A stretch of 8,265 nt of DNA from the NCBI GenBank assembly GCA_012026855.1, contig VEOV01000075.1:1-8265 (forward strand), read 5' to 3'. Of this stretch, positions 1 through 5,540 are shown piece by piece. This DNA comes from Geobacter sp. GTDB taxonomy: Bacteria; Desulfobacterota; Desulfuromonadia; Geobacterales; DSM-12255. A program made the position numbers and the translations under genes. The notes under the pieces are model-generated. The model saw only the letters and a program-made list of their open reading frames with translations. It made no database searches and was not told the DNA's origin. Each line of letters starts with the position of its first letter. Position 1 is the first letter of the stretch.

Positions 1-1285
1 GCTTGAAGCCGGTCTTTTCCCGCTCCTCGAAGCGTCTCAGCTGTTCCTCCTTGGTGGTTGCCAGCCAGTACTTGACGATCACCGTCTTGTTGCGCACCAG
101 CTGTTCCTCGAAATCGTTGATTTCACCATAGGCCCGCATCCAGTCCTCCCGCGGGCAGAACCCCTCGATCCGCTCCACCAGCACCCGGCCGTACCATGAC
201 CGGTCGAAAATGGCCAGCCGCCCCTTGCGCGGCAGATGCCGCCAGAAGCGCCACAGGTAGGGCTGGGCCCGTTCATCCTCGGTCGGCGCGGCAATGGGAA
301 CCACCCGGTACTGCCGGGCGTCCAGGGCCGAAGTGATCCGGCGGATACTCCCCCCCTTGCCGGCAGCGTCATTCCCTTCGAAAACCGCGACCACGGAGAT
401 CTTGTTGAAATTCTTGTGACGGGTCAACAGCGCCAGCTGGCGTTGCCACTTCTCCAGCTCCTCTTCGTAATTTTTCTTGCTCAGCTGCTGGGTCATGTCA
501 AGGGTGTGGATGAGCAACACATTATCAATGGCCGGCAGGATCGGCGGGATGGCAACCGCGGTCTTGGGCTCTACAGGGGTGTCCAGCCGCTGCCGGATTG
601 CCTGCAGAATGGTCTTGCCCACGGTAAGGGAGCGGTAGTTGGCATCGGCCCCTTCGACAATGGTCCAGGGGGCCTCATTGGTACTGGTCTGCCGGATGGC
701 ATGTTCCGACACCTTGGCAAATTTGTCGTAAAGCTTGAAGTTTTCCCACTCCACATCGCTGACCCGCCAGCTGGTTTCCGGATCCTTGCTGAGGCTTTTC
801 AGCCTTTTGTGCTGCTGTTCCTTGGAGAGATGGAACCAGAACTTCAGGATCAGCGCCCCCTCGTCGGCCAGCATCTTCTCGAAACGGGTGATCCGCTCCA
901 TGGACTGGTCCAGTTCGGCATTCTTGGTCCGCCCCAGAGTATGATCAACAATGGGCAGGGTGTACCACGAGCCGAAAAAAATGCCGATCTTCCCCTTTGG
1001 CGGGAGTTTGCGCCAGTAGCGCCACATGTAGGGCCGCTCCAGCTCCTCGTCAGACGGGCTGTCCTGGGCATTGGTCTGGATAAAGCGGGCATCCATCCAC
1101 TCGTTGAGGAGGTTGCCCGTTTCCCCCTTGCCGGCCCCGTCAACCCCGGCAATGACGATGATTACCGGGAAATTGGCACCGCTCAGCTCCAGCTGGGCAT
1201 TGAGCAACACCTCGCGCAGCTCCGGCACCTCCAGCTTGAAGCGCTTCTTGTCTATCTTGTGGCCAAGCTCGGCTGATTCAAACAT
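1..1285 (-). CDS. pap: Polyphosphate:AMP phosphotransferase (class II PPK2, two-domain), 3' end cut by window edge
   Basis: The enzyme transfers phosphate from polyphosphate to AMP, giving ADP, in the cytoplasm. Reading the minus strand from ATG 1283-1285 gives 428 residues without a stop before the window ends; family members are roughly 475-500 aa, so about 50-70 residues are missing. Two PPK2 domains are in tandem. Domain 1 has a Walker A motif GVDGAGKG (residues 47-54), but its Walker B region reads FFGSWY with Gly105 where Asp is expected. Domain 2 has GNDAAGKGG (304-312) and an intact Walker B FDRSWYGR (360-367). In this class the C-terminal domain is thought to carry the activity, which fits the degenerate first copy. 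The start has a GGCGG-type ribosome binding site just upstream. An opposite-strand open frame over 236-1276 is only its shadow. The PPK2 family and two-domain layout are clear; AMP specificity is inferred from that layout. Confidence 0.93.
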   Translation of the reverse strand, partial: MFESAELGHKIDKKRFKLEVPELREVLLNAQLELSGANFPVIIVIAGVDGAGKGETGNLLNEWMDARFIQTNAQDSPSDEELERPYMWRYWRKLPPKGKIGIFFGSWYTLPIVDHTLGRTKNAELDQSMERITRFEKMLADEGALILKFWFHLSKEQQHKRLKSLSKDPETSWRVSDVEWENFKLYDKFAKVSEHAIRQTSTNEAPWTIVEGADANYRSLTVGKTILQAIRQRLDTPVEPKTAVAIPPILPAIDNVLLIHTLDMTQQLSKKNYEEELEKWQRQLALLTRHKNFNKISVVAVFEGNDAAGKGGSIRRITSALDARQYRVVPIAAPTEDERAQPYLWRFWRHLPRKGRLAIFDRSWYGRVLVERIEGFCPREDWMRAYGEINDFEEQLVRNKTVIVKYWLATTKEEQLRRFEEREKTGFK

Positions 1286-1303
1286 GATCCACCGCCTGTC
1301 ATG

Positions 1304-1318
1304 CGCCGCTGAGCGGCG
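1304..1318 (-). repeat. Short GC-rich inverted repeat in the pap leader
   Basis: CGCCGCT and AGCGGCG are perfect inverted arms around a single G, so a real hairpin would be 5 bp with a 5-nt loop. It lies about 20 nt upstream of the pap start, inside the leader predicted from the promoter at 1345-1372. There is no T-tract, so it is not a terminator. A role in translation or mRNA stability is possible but not shown. Confidence 0.4.
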
Positions 1319-1344
1319 ATTAGCTGGTTGTTGCTTGAGTTAGA

Positions 1345-1372
1345 AGTTTATCACAAACATGAGGGGGGTCAA
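1345..1372 (-). promoter_or_regulatory. Candidate sigma-70 promoter for pap
   Basis: On the minus strand TTGACC (1372-1367) is followed after 16 bp by TAAACT (1350-1345). These match the -35 and -10 consensus at 5/6 and 4/6 positions. The predicted start would lie near 1338, giving a leader of about 50 nt before the pap ATG. No competing signal of equal quality was seen in this gap. This is a consensus match only. Confidence 0.4.
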
Positions 1373-1397
1373 ATTTGGGGATGATTGGCAGGCAGGA

Positions 1398-1430
1398 ATC
1401 CTTTAATAGCGCTCATCGCTATTAAAGGAT
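1398..1430. repeat. Perfect 14-bp inverted repeat with 5-nt loop
   Basis: ATCCTTTAATAGCG (1398-1411) and CGCTATTAAAGGAT (1417-1430) are exact reverse complements around CTCAT. Neither strand has a T-tract after the stem, so an ordinary intrinsic terminator is unlikely. It lies at the left edge of the accessory block and supplies the stop codon of the short ORF at 1422-1532. A REP-like palindrome, a transposon-end remnant or a protein-binding site would all fit; the sequence does not decide. Confidence 0.75.
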
Positions 1431-1532
1431 CGGCTTCATAATGGGTAATGTAAGTGATTTTGCTGGGCTAGATCGGTCGTGGTTTGTCTCGACAGGTTGA
1501 GTCTTGGATAATGTTTCCAGCAGCTCAGCCAT
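1422..1532 (-). pseudogene. Short 36-codon ORF, probably the 5' remnant of a broken gene
   Basis: An ATG at 1530-1532 is preceded by AGGAG at 6-nt spacing, one of the better ribosome binding sites in the window. It opens a frame beginning MAELLETLSKTQPVE and ending LTLPIMKPIL, 36 residues in all. The stop codon TAA lies within the perfect palindrome at 1398-1430, as if the palindrome had interrupted a longer gene. The protein is polar, with no membrane segment or motif I recognise. It lies downstream of the cassette genes on the same strand. It could be an intact micro-protein, but a truncated gene start is the simpler reading. Confidence 0.4.
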
Positions 1533-1611
1533 GGTCATCTCCTGTTGGTGCTGAATTCCTCAAAATAGGTGAAGGGCGACCCAAATACATTCAAAGACTC
1601 ATAAAGCAATC

Positions 1612-1659
1612 AATCAACTCCGTCCCCCACAGGCCTTATACCTATGGCAGGCGCGCCTA
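1612..1659 (-). other. Possible degenerate attC at the downstream end of the cassette block
   Basis: Just after the stop of the 299-aa gene the minus strand has an R'-like core GTTGATT (1618-1612). Upstream of it is a GC-rich stretch containing the palindrome GGCGCGCC (1650-1657) and arms GCCT/AGGC. The cassette above begins GTTGATA, so an intact attC should carry TATCAAC as its R''; I do not find it. The site is therefore decayed, truncated or not an attC. Confidence 0.25.
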
Positions 1660-2556
1660 CGGTTTCAGCGATTGGCCTGAAAGCTGGGCGGCAATTTCTG
1701 GATTGATTAAAGGGTGATCGATTGCAGGAGCACCGAATAGAGCCTCAAAGTCTTTCTCCCCAAGAACATCATGCATCGAAATGAACGACTGCCTGTTGAG
1801 GTCGTTAACCCGATATGTGTGCTCGATCGAATTGATAACATTCGACAGATAATCATCATCGACCTTCAATTTGCTCTCGATGAACTTGAGGTGAATCTTA
1901 CTCAGCTTTGCAAGTTTAGCTGCAGAATAGTCCTTTCCGAGACGGTTTTCGACCACCAAACTCATCCGATTTTCATACAACTTGTCGGCATGCTTCACGC
2001 CGAACTCCATCTCACTGTCTATTACTCTCTGGCTAAATTCCGTGTGCTTTGGCGTGATGCCCGACGAGTCAGCCAGCATCTTGCAGGCGGGTAAATATAT
2101 AGGCCAGAACCAATCGGGTCTGCCGATTGGCGATCCGTATGCACCATAAGTGATGAAGCTTCCCATAAGGTAGCCTGGAGCAGACGTCACCAGCTGGCCG
2201 CTTTCAGTTATGATACGATTCGCCATCTGGTGACACACTCCTGAAACAGCATAGATTATTCCTGAACAATCGCCCAGCCCCAACTTGCCACCGTTCTTTC
2301 GATCGAAATTAGATTCTGAATTTCCTCTCGAATCATCCGGGTCAAAGCAGGAAATCGTTACTGCTAGTCTCCTCGAGCCATTTCCTTTAGACACAGGATA
2401 CTTCCTTTTAGGACCTGTGTGAGAACCATAGCAGTCAAACCATGGTCCATCGGAACCTGCGATTGATGCGAAAGTATGAGAAGCTAATACAGGCTTCCCC
2501 CAGAAATCTACAGGATCGATGCTATACCAACCCCACTTTATAGTCGCGTCACTCAT
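1657..2556 (-). CDS. Hypothetical protein with DCSG...CHQ motif (299 aa), cassette gene
   Basis: I do not recognise the family with certainty. The 299-residue protein has no signal peptide or membrane span. Its most marked segment is residues 94-115, with GDCSG (Cys97) and GVCHQMANRI (Cys108, His109), which looks conserved rather than random. DCSG recalls the catalytic-cysteine motif of NlpC/P60 papain-like peptidases, and an upstream SHTF (His27) would allow a permuted arrangement, but this is only a resemblance. The N-terminal half is rich in Gly, Trp and Tyr; residues 180-260 look helical and charged. AGGAG lies 9-10 nt before the ATG at 2554-2556. The stop codon overlaps a GGCGCGCC palindrome. 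It is AT-rich relative to the flanks and is the last gene of the proposed cassette array, read in the same direction as the others. Confidence 0.8.
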   Translation of the reverse strand: MSDATIKWGWYSIDPVDFWGKPVLASHTFASIAGSDGPWFDCYGSHTGPKRKYPVSKGNGSRRLAVTISCFDPDDSRGNSESNFDRKNGGKLGLGDCSGIIYAVSGVCHQMANRIITESGQLVTSAPGYLMGSFITYGAYGSPIGRPDWFWPIYLPACKMLADSSGITPKHTEFSQRVIDSEMEFGVKHADKLYENRMSLVVENRLGKDYSAAKLAKLSKIHLKFIESKLKVDDDYLSNVINSIEHTYRVNDLNRQSFISMHDVLGEKDFEALFGAPAIDHPLINPEIAAQLSGQSLKP

Positions 2557-2584
2557 TTTCGCTTTCTCCTTTTTGATGGGTTAT

Positions 2585-2634
2585 GTCTCCAAGCGTCTGG
2601 CGCCAGGATGAGACTGAGGAAAGCCCAAGCCGTC
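2585..2634. repeat. Nested palindrome and short direct repeat in the leader of the 299-aa gene
   Basis: The perfect palindrome CTGGCGCCAG (2597-2606) is enclosed by GTCTC (2585-2589) and GAGAC (2610-2614). CCAAGCGTC (2589-2597) recurs as CCAAGCCGTC (2625-2634). The element lies in the unusually long leader, about 90 nt, between the attC core at 2646-2652 and the gene start. It may be a second, decayed attC-like palindrome or a regulatory leader. Confidence 0.4.
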
Positions 2635-2645
2635 CGCTCCCTCGC

Positions 2646-2698
2646 TATCAACGCCATAAGCCTGACCGGCTTCAGGCCGGTCTTGGCGCTAGTTGAAC
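2646..2698 (-). other. Candidate attC site a (downstream of the 334-aa gene)
   Basis: On the minus strand it runs from R'' GTTCAAC (2698-2692) to R' GTTGATA (2652-2646), 53 bp. The arms GACCGGC and GCCGGTC (2664-2670/2676-2682) form a perfect 7-bp stem with a 5-nt loop, and CGCCA/TGGCG (2652-2656/2684-2688) form an outer stem. R'' is the exact complement of GTTGAAC, the core at 4203-4209 that opens the cassette carrying the 134-aa and 334-aa genes. R' deviates from GTTRRRY, and 53 bp is slightly short for the class. Confidence 0.55.
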
Positions 2699-2710
2699 AT
2701 TTCCTTGCTG

Positions 2711-3715
2711 TTATGCGTCAGCAAATCTTCGCCTAGCAAGTGCGGCGTATGCGAGAGGTTTATCTTCCAATTGAATATCTGAATCCTTAAATGCATTGAA
2801 TATGGCTGGAGCAAGCCCAAAGCCAGCAGCTACTAAGCCAAATTTCAAATCGTTATCCAAAATTGCTTTATAACCGCTCGCAACAGATCCACCTATTGCA
2901 CAGAAATCGCTGAAGGTAACTTTAGGCCATTTCTTTTCTTCTGTCATTCTAGACGATAGCTCTTCTACTATTTCCTGCATGCTCGATTTCGCCTGGTTCA
3001 ACCTAAAGATACGAGCGCCGTCATCTTCTATAATCGCTATTTCAGCGACACGTCCTTCTACTTCTCTCCTAAATGCTTTCAACTCTTTACTATACTTTGA
3101 CTTAAAGTCAGCAAGTTGACCTGGTTCTACTGCGCGCGCTGGGGATGGCAAAACGCCTTCCAAAACGACTTTCCTGACAAAATTTGCCTCCTTATTGAAC
3201 TTAGAGTGGGGAATGAATGGATTCAATAATCTTTCATTGTCTGTTATTGGATAGAACCTATCTTGGCTAACCGTCTGACCCAAGACAGCTGCGAGATATG
3301 CCATAAAAATATTAGCGATTCGAGGTTCGACCTCGTACCAAGCTCCTCCATCAAGAGGATTTCTTCTAGCTAGTTGTTTTTCCACAAGCATGTCGCCCAC
3401 GTCTTGAAGTTTTTCCATGTGAATTTTCACCCACGGAATCCGGTACAGGAACGGATGTGGCCTGTAGTTATTGTCAATATGTTGAATGAATGCTGTAGCA
3501 AAATTTCTTAGATTCCACAGATACATCCCAGGTACAAGTTGTGTGACAAGTTGTTCTTTTACCAACTCGCGCATATATGGTCCGAGCCGCTGCGGGTCTT
3601 CAATGTATTCTGATGGAACAATAGCGCCAACTTCATCCCAATACAGCAGAATTTTGGAGAACCAACTATTTCGAGGTACGTTGATGTACGGATAATATAT
3701 TGCACAAGATTTCAT
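2711..3715 (-). CDS. Hypothetical protein, possibly DUF6236-like (334 aa), cassette gene
   Basis: This is a 334-aa soluble protein of unknown function. The N-terminus (YYPYI at 7-11, then LLYWDEVGAIVPS at 23-35) and the mid-region LADFKSKYSKELKAFRREVE (201-220) recall, from memory, the DUF6236 family of uncharacterised bacterial proteins; I cannot check this. Residues 267-309 are Gly/Ala-rich and hydrophobic (a possible buried hairpin or weak membrane segment) and end in a basic tail, ALARRRFADA. The ATG at 3713-3715 has an AAGG-type ribosome binding site 7-8 nt upstream and lies 1 nt after a degenerate core GGTGAAC. The stop lies in GCATAAC, followed by candidate attC a. The gene is 59 bp downstream of the 134-aa gene and probably shares its transcript; the two may form a single two-gene cassette. 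Confidence 0.82.
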   Translation of the reverse strand: MKSCAIYYPYINVPRNSWFSKILLYWDEVGAIVPSEYIEDPQRLGPYMRELVKEQLVTQLVPGMYLWNLRNFATAFIQHIDNNYRPHPFLYRIPWVKIHMEKLQDVGDMLVEKQLARRNPLDGGAWYEVEPRIANIFMAYLAAVLGQTVSQDRFYPITDNERLLNPFIPHSKFNKEANFVRKVVLEGVLPSPARAVEPGQLADFKSKYSKELKAFRREVEGRVAEIAIIEDDGARIFRLNQAKSSMQEIVEELSSRMTEEKKWPKVTFSDFCAIGGSVASGYKAILDNDLKFGLVAAGFGLAPAIFNAFKDSDIQLEDKPLAYAALARRRFADA

Positions 3716-3716
3716 T

Positions 3717-3777
3717 GTTCACCCTTTCAGTCTCTTGGGTTCCATGGTCACGACCGGGAGAAGCCCGGCAGTAGCTA
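3717..3777 (-). other. GC-rich spacer with hairpin, possibly a decayed attC (site b)
   Basis: The gap between the 134-aa and 334-aa genes holds a hairpin CCGGG-AGAAG-CCCGG (3754-3768) and ends at GGTGAAC (minus, 3723-3717), one base from the canonical core GTTGAAC. The bases after it, AAT, match those after the true core at 4203-4209. No GTTCAAC R'' is present near the upstream stop; TAGCTAC is there instead. It is either a fossil attC or an ordinary intergenic hairpin inside a two-gene cassette. Confidence 0.35.
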
Positions 3778-4179
3778 AATATTTTCGACATTAACCCCAC
3801 TTTTTTTCAAGTTGGATATAGCTCTTTCGAAGTACGACGGATAAGCTGCTCTCTTCTCAATAATTGTTCTTACAATTTCTTCCTTGTCTTCATCCAGTTC
3901 CGCAAAATATTTTTCTACTTCTGCTAATACACCGCCATCTCTCCCGAAGTACATGAGTGCTTCCAGCTTGAGCAGTGTATCTGTATCTAGCTCGGTTAGG
4001 TATTCCTCAATTTGTTCTTCTTGGAGGTTGATTTCAAAGGCTCTTTTTATCACATTTTCTTCAAACGGATTAATCCCACAGCTTGCGTCGATGCCGTGTT
4101 TTTCGTCCAGCATCAGATCCTCTGTCGCGGCTCGCCTAGCGGCATCTATCAACCAAATTACGTGCTTCATGATTTTCAT
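3775..4179 (-). CDS. Small acidic helical protein, unknown function (134 aa), cassette gene
   Basis: The predicted protein is 134 aa, rich in Glu, Asp and Leu, mostly helical, with no signal peptide or membrane span. A segment LLKLEALMYFGRDGG (69-83) is the most distinctive part; its ALM-x-x-GR core faintly recalls DUF3775, but I would not assign it on that. It may be an adaptor or binding partner of its neighbour, which is inference from position only. The start at 4179 is favoured over the in-frame ATG three codons later because AGGAG lies 5 nt before it. The gene begins 23 nt after the attC core at 4203-4209 and is followed after 59 bp by the 334-aa gene on the same strand, suggesting co-transcription. 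Base composition matches the AT-rich block. Confidence 0.8.
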   Translation of the reverse strand: MKIMKHVIWLIDAARRAATEDLMLDEKHGIDASCGINPFEENVIKRAFEINLQEEQIEEYLTELDTDTLLKLEALMYFGRDGGVLAEVEKYFAELDEDKEEIVRTIIEKRAAYPSYFERAISNLKKSGVNVENI

Positions 4180-4202
4180 TTTTACTCCTCATTCTCCTTA
4201 TT

Positions 4203-4268
4203 GTTCAACGGCTCGGCCGGTGACCCGGCGCAGGTTTATCGCGACCGGGTCCACTGGTCTCGTTGGGA
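4203..4268 (-). other. Candidate attC site c (downstream of the 195-aa gene)
   Basis: On the minus strand it runs from R'' TCCCAAC (4268-4262) to a perfect R' GTTGAAC (4209-4203), 66 bp. The stem pairs GTGACCCGG (4220-4228) with CCGGGTCCAC (4245-4254): 9 bp with one unpaired C, like the extrahelical bases that orient attC recombination. R'' pairs poorly with the adjacent R' (4/7), but matches GCCCAAC, the complement of GTTGGGC that opens its own cassette (4922-4928), at 6/7. This is the best attC candidate in the window. Confidence 0.65.
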
Positions 4269-4282
4269 CATCATTCTTCCTT

Positions 4283-4312
4283 GCCCAAAAACCCCCGGCT
4301 ACCCGATTGGGC
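4283..4312 (-). repeat. Inverted repeat directly after the 195-aa gene
   Basis: GCCCAA (4283-4288) and TTGGGC (4307-4312) are perfect arms. The minus-strand copy begins at the base after the TAA stop. The interior is G-rich with a T5 run inside the structure rather than after it, so termination would be weak at best. GCCCAA equals most of the R'' sequence expected for this cassette, so it may be a duplicated attC core. Confidence 0.4.
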
Positions 4313-4900
4313 TTATTGTGGCGTAACTTTCCTCTTTTTTGTGATCAGGTAAACGAAGAGCATGAAAAATAAGATCACTGGTAAGCAAATAATTAATATA
4401 AATGGTGAAAATACCCACAAAAAATGTAAGGTCTCATATGAATCTAACAAACTTCCTTTTCCGCTTTTCTCTAAACGACTTTCAGCTTCAGTTGCGTTGA
4501 TAAAAATCGGTATTGTCTTTGTCAATGATAGCCACTTGTTGCTTGCCAGAGAAAAGTCAGATGTTTTAACTACCATTCTTTGTAGCTTTAGATCATAAAT
4601 GAGCCAATTATCCTCTACTGTACTTTTAGCTAAGACTAGATTGGAGTCTTTCACTGGTGCGCTGATTGTCTCAAAGTATCCAAATAGTTCAAATCTTCGC
4701 GGTGGATAATCTAAAATAGTATCGTTTTGGATTAACTCAATGCATGGGCTTTTGAAATTGCAGCCTTCCAGTGATGGCACTAAACGGACCAGTGCAACAT
4801 CGTTATATTTCAGTATGATATTGTCTTCTGCAAATGCAGAAGTATGCATTGAAAGCAGAACCCATAAAACGCTAGTAAATATATTCTTGGAAAGCTTCAT
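4313..4900 (-). CDS. Exported single-span membrane protein, unknown function (195 aa), cassette gene
   Basis: I do not recognise the family. Residues 1-24 form a Sec signal peptide (basic MKLSKN, hydrophobic core, cleavage expected after AFA). A roughly 130-residue extracytoplasmic region follows, with two cysteines (47 and 53) that could form a disulfide. One membrane span lies at about 159-186 and ends in the positive tail KKRK, giving an N-outside, C-inside topology. The start at 4898-4900 was chosen because the signal peptide begins there. The frame is open for 23 codons further upstream, but that stretch translates the candidate attC d and has no signal character. No good ribosome binding site is visible. 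The gene starts 21 nt after the core at 4922-4928. Its membrane location and the neighbouring membrane protein might suggest a shared envelope role, but each lies in its own proposed cassette. Confidence 0.78.
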   Translation of the reverse strand: MKLSKNIFTSVLWVLLSMHTSAFAEDNIILKYNDVALVRLVPSLEGCNFKSPCIELIQNDTILDYPPRRFELFGYFETISAPVKDSNLVLAKSTVEDNWLIYDLKLQRMVVKTSDFSLASNKWLSLTKTIPIFINATEAESRLEKSGKGSLLDSYETLHFLWVFSPFILIICLPVILFFMLFVYLITKKRKVTPQ

Positions 4901-4921
4901 AGTCTTGGTTTTAATTTCTCC

Positions 4922-4990
4922 GCCCAACGGGGCAGCGCCTGACCTGCCGGGCGCATTTTGCCCGGTCATGGTCGTGGCGCGGGGTAGAGC
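4922..4990 (-). other. Candidate attC site d (downstream of the 171-aa gene)
   Basis: On the minus strand it runs from R''-like GCTCTAC (4990-4984) to a perfect R' GTTGGGC (4928-4922), 69 bp. Arms GCGCC/GGCGC (4935-4939/4976-4980) and CCGGGC/GCCCGG (4947-4952/4960-4965) pair, with unpaired bases between them as in attC hairpins. R'' lacks one A of the canonical AAC end. CTCTA-C is otherwise the complement of GTTAGAG, the core that opens this cassette at 5521-5527. Confidence 0.6.
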
Positions 4991-4998
4991 TCAATTCA

Positions 4999-5514
4999 TC
5001 ATGGTGTGTAAAGTCGAACTTGCTCTACTTCGACATACACAGCATATGCGGCCAGAAGTAATATGATAATTATCTTCAGGATTCTTTTTGTTGGGGATAT
5101 CTGTGGCTTTTCAGCTTTCAGGTACGGCTGGCATGCACCTTTAATAACTATGCTAATGTTCGATACTCCATCGATTAGTTTTGTTATGGATGTTGTGCCG
5201 TTGGCGTGAACAATGTTCACAAATATGCGTCCTTCATTTATTGCTATGACATCACTGAATTTAATGAATTGTGTTTTTATGATGCTTTTTAGCCGTAAGA
5301 CGCCATCTTCTTCAACTTCAACTTTGTAGACCGTAGTGAAATACTTGAACCAGCCGTACGCAAATATGTACCACATCAACGCCCGCGGCATGTACCACCG
5401 ACTTATGACATGATACTTTGGGTCAAGGAACTCATGAATGGATGTGTCTGCCCCAATTATCAGGAAAATACCAAAGACAACAGGGTAAATGAAATGAATG
5501 GAGTATCTTTTCAT
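4999..5514 (-). CDS. Membrane protein with PH-like domain, unknown function (171 aa), first cassette gene
   Basis: The 171-aa product has two N-terminal hydrophobic segments (about 6-22 and 44-60) and one C-terminal span (about 146-161). Between them is a soluble, strand-rich region (62-133) beginning KVEVEEDGVLRLKSIIKTQF and followed by a predicted helix around 116-128. Strands alternating with short turns, then a helix, recall bacterial PH-like (bPH) domains of small membrane proteins; this is a fold-level resemblance, not a family assignment. The ATG at 5512-5514 has only a weak AGAGAG ribosome binding site. It is the first gene downstream of the repeat region at 5541-5659 and lies 6 nt after the core GTTAGAG, as expected for a first cassette. 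It would be expressed from any array promoter to its right. Confidence 0.8.
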   Translation of the reverse strand: MKRYSIHFIYPVVFGIFLIIGADTSIHEFLDPKYHVISRWYMPRALMWYIFAYGWFKYFTTVYKVEVEEDGVLRLKSIIKTQFIKFSDVIAINEGRIFVNIVHANGTTSITKLIDGVSNISIVIKGACQPYLKAEKPQISPTKRILKIIIILLLAAYAVYVEVEQVRLYTP

Positions 5515-5520
5515 TATTCT

Positions 5521-5537
5521 CTCTAACTACTTATTAG
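5521..5537 (-). other. attI-like core pair at the upstream boundary of the array
   Basis: Minus-strand GTTAGAG (5527-5521) fits GTTRRRY at all but the last base. Together with an inverted CTAA it gives CTAA-N7-TTAG (5537-5523), the same geometry I recall for the core pair of attI1 (CTAA-AACAAAG-TTAG). It directly precedes the first cassette gene and abuts a cluster of repeats. No integrase gene is in the window, so its identity as attI rests on these cores and on position. It might instead be the end of an older attC. Confidence 0.45.
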
Positions 5538-5540
5538 TAT

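Noticed and set aside
236..1276. 346-codon open frame on the plus strand
   Set aside because: It lies wholly opposite the pap gene, whose minus-strand translation shows two clear PPK2 domains. The plus-strand product has no domain and is a GC-driven shadow.
1398..1430. Palindrome as an intrinsic terminator
   Set aside because: The stem is AT-rich at its base and has no T-tract on either strand.
2610..2716. Larger attC using GCATAAC at the 334-aa gene stop as R''
   Set aside because: The stop codon does lie in GCATAAC, but no matching GTTATGC is present at the other end, and the stem organised around GTTCAAC fits much better.
4901..4969. N-terminal extension of the 195-aa gene to an ATG at 4969
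   Set aside because: The extension translates the candidate attC d and would bury the signal peptide 23 residues from the N-terminus. The ATG at 4898-4900 gives a normal signal peptide.
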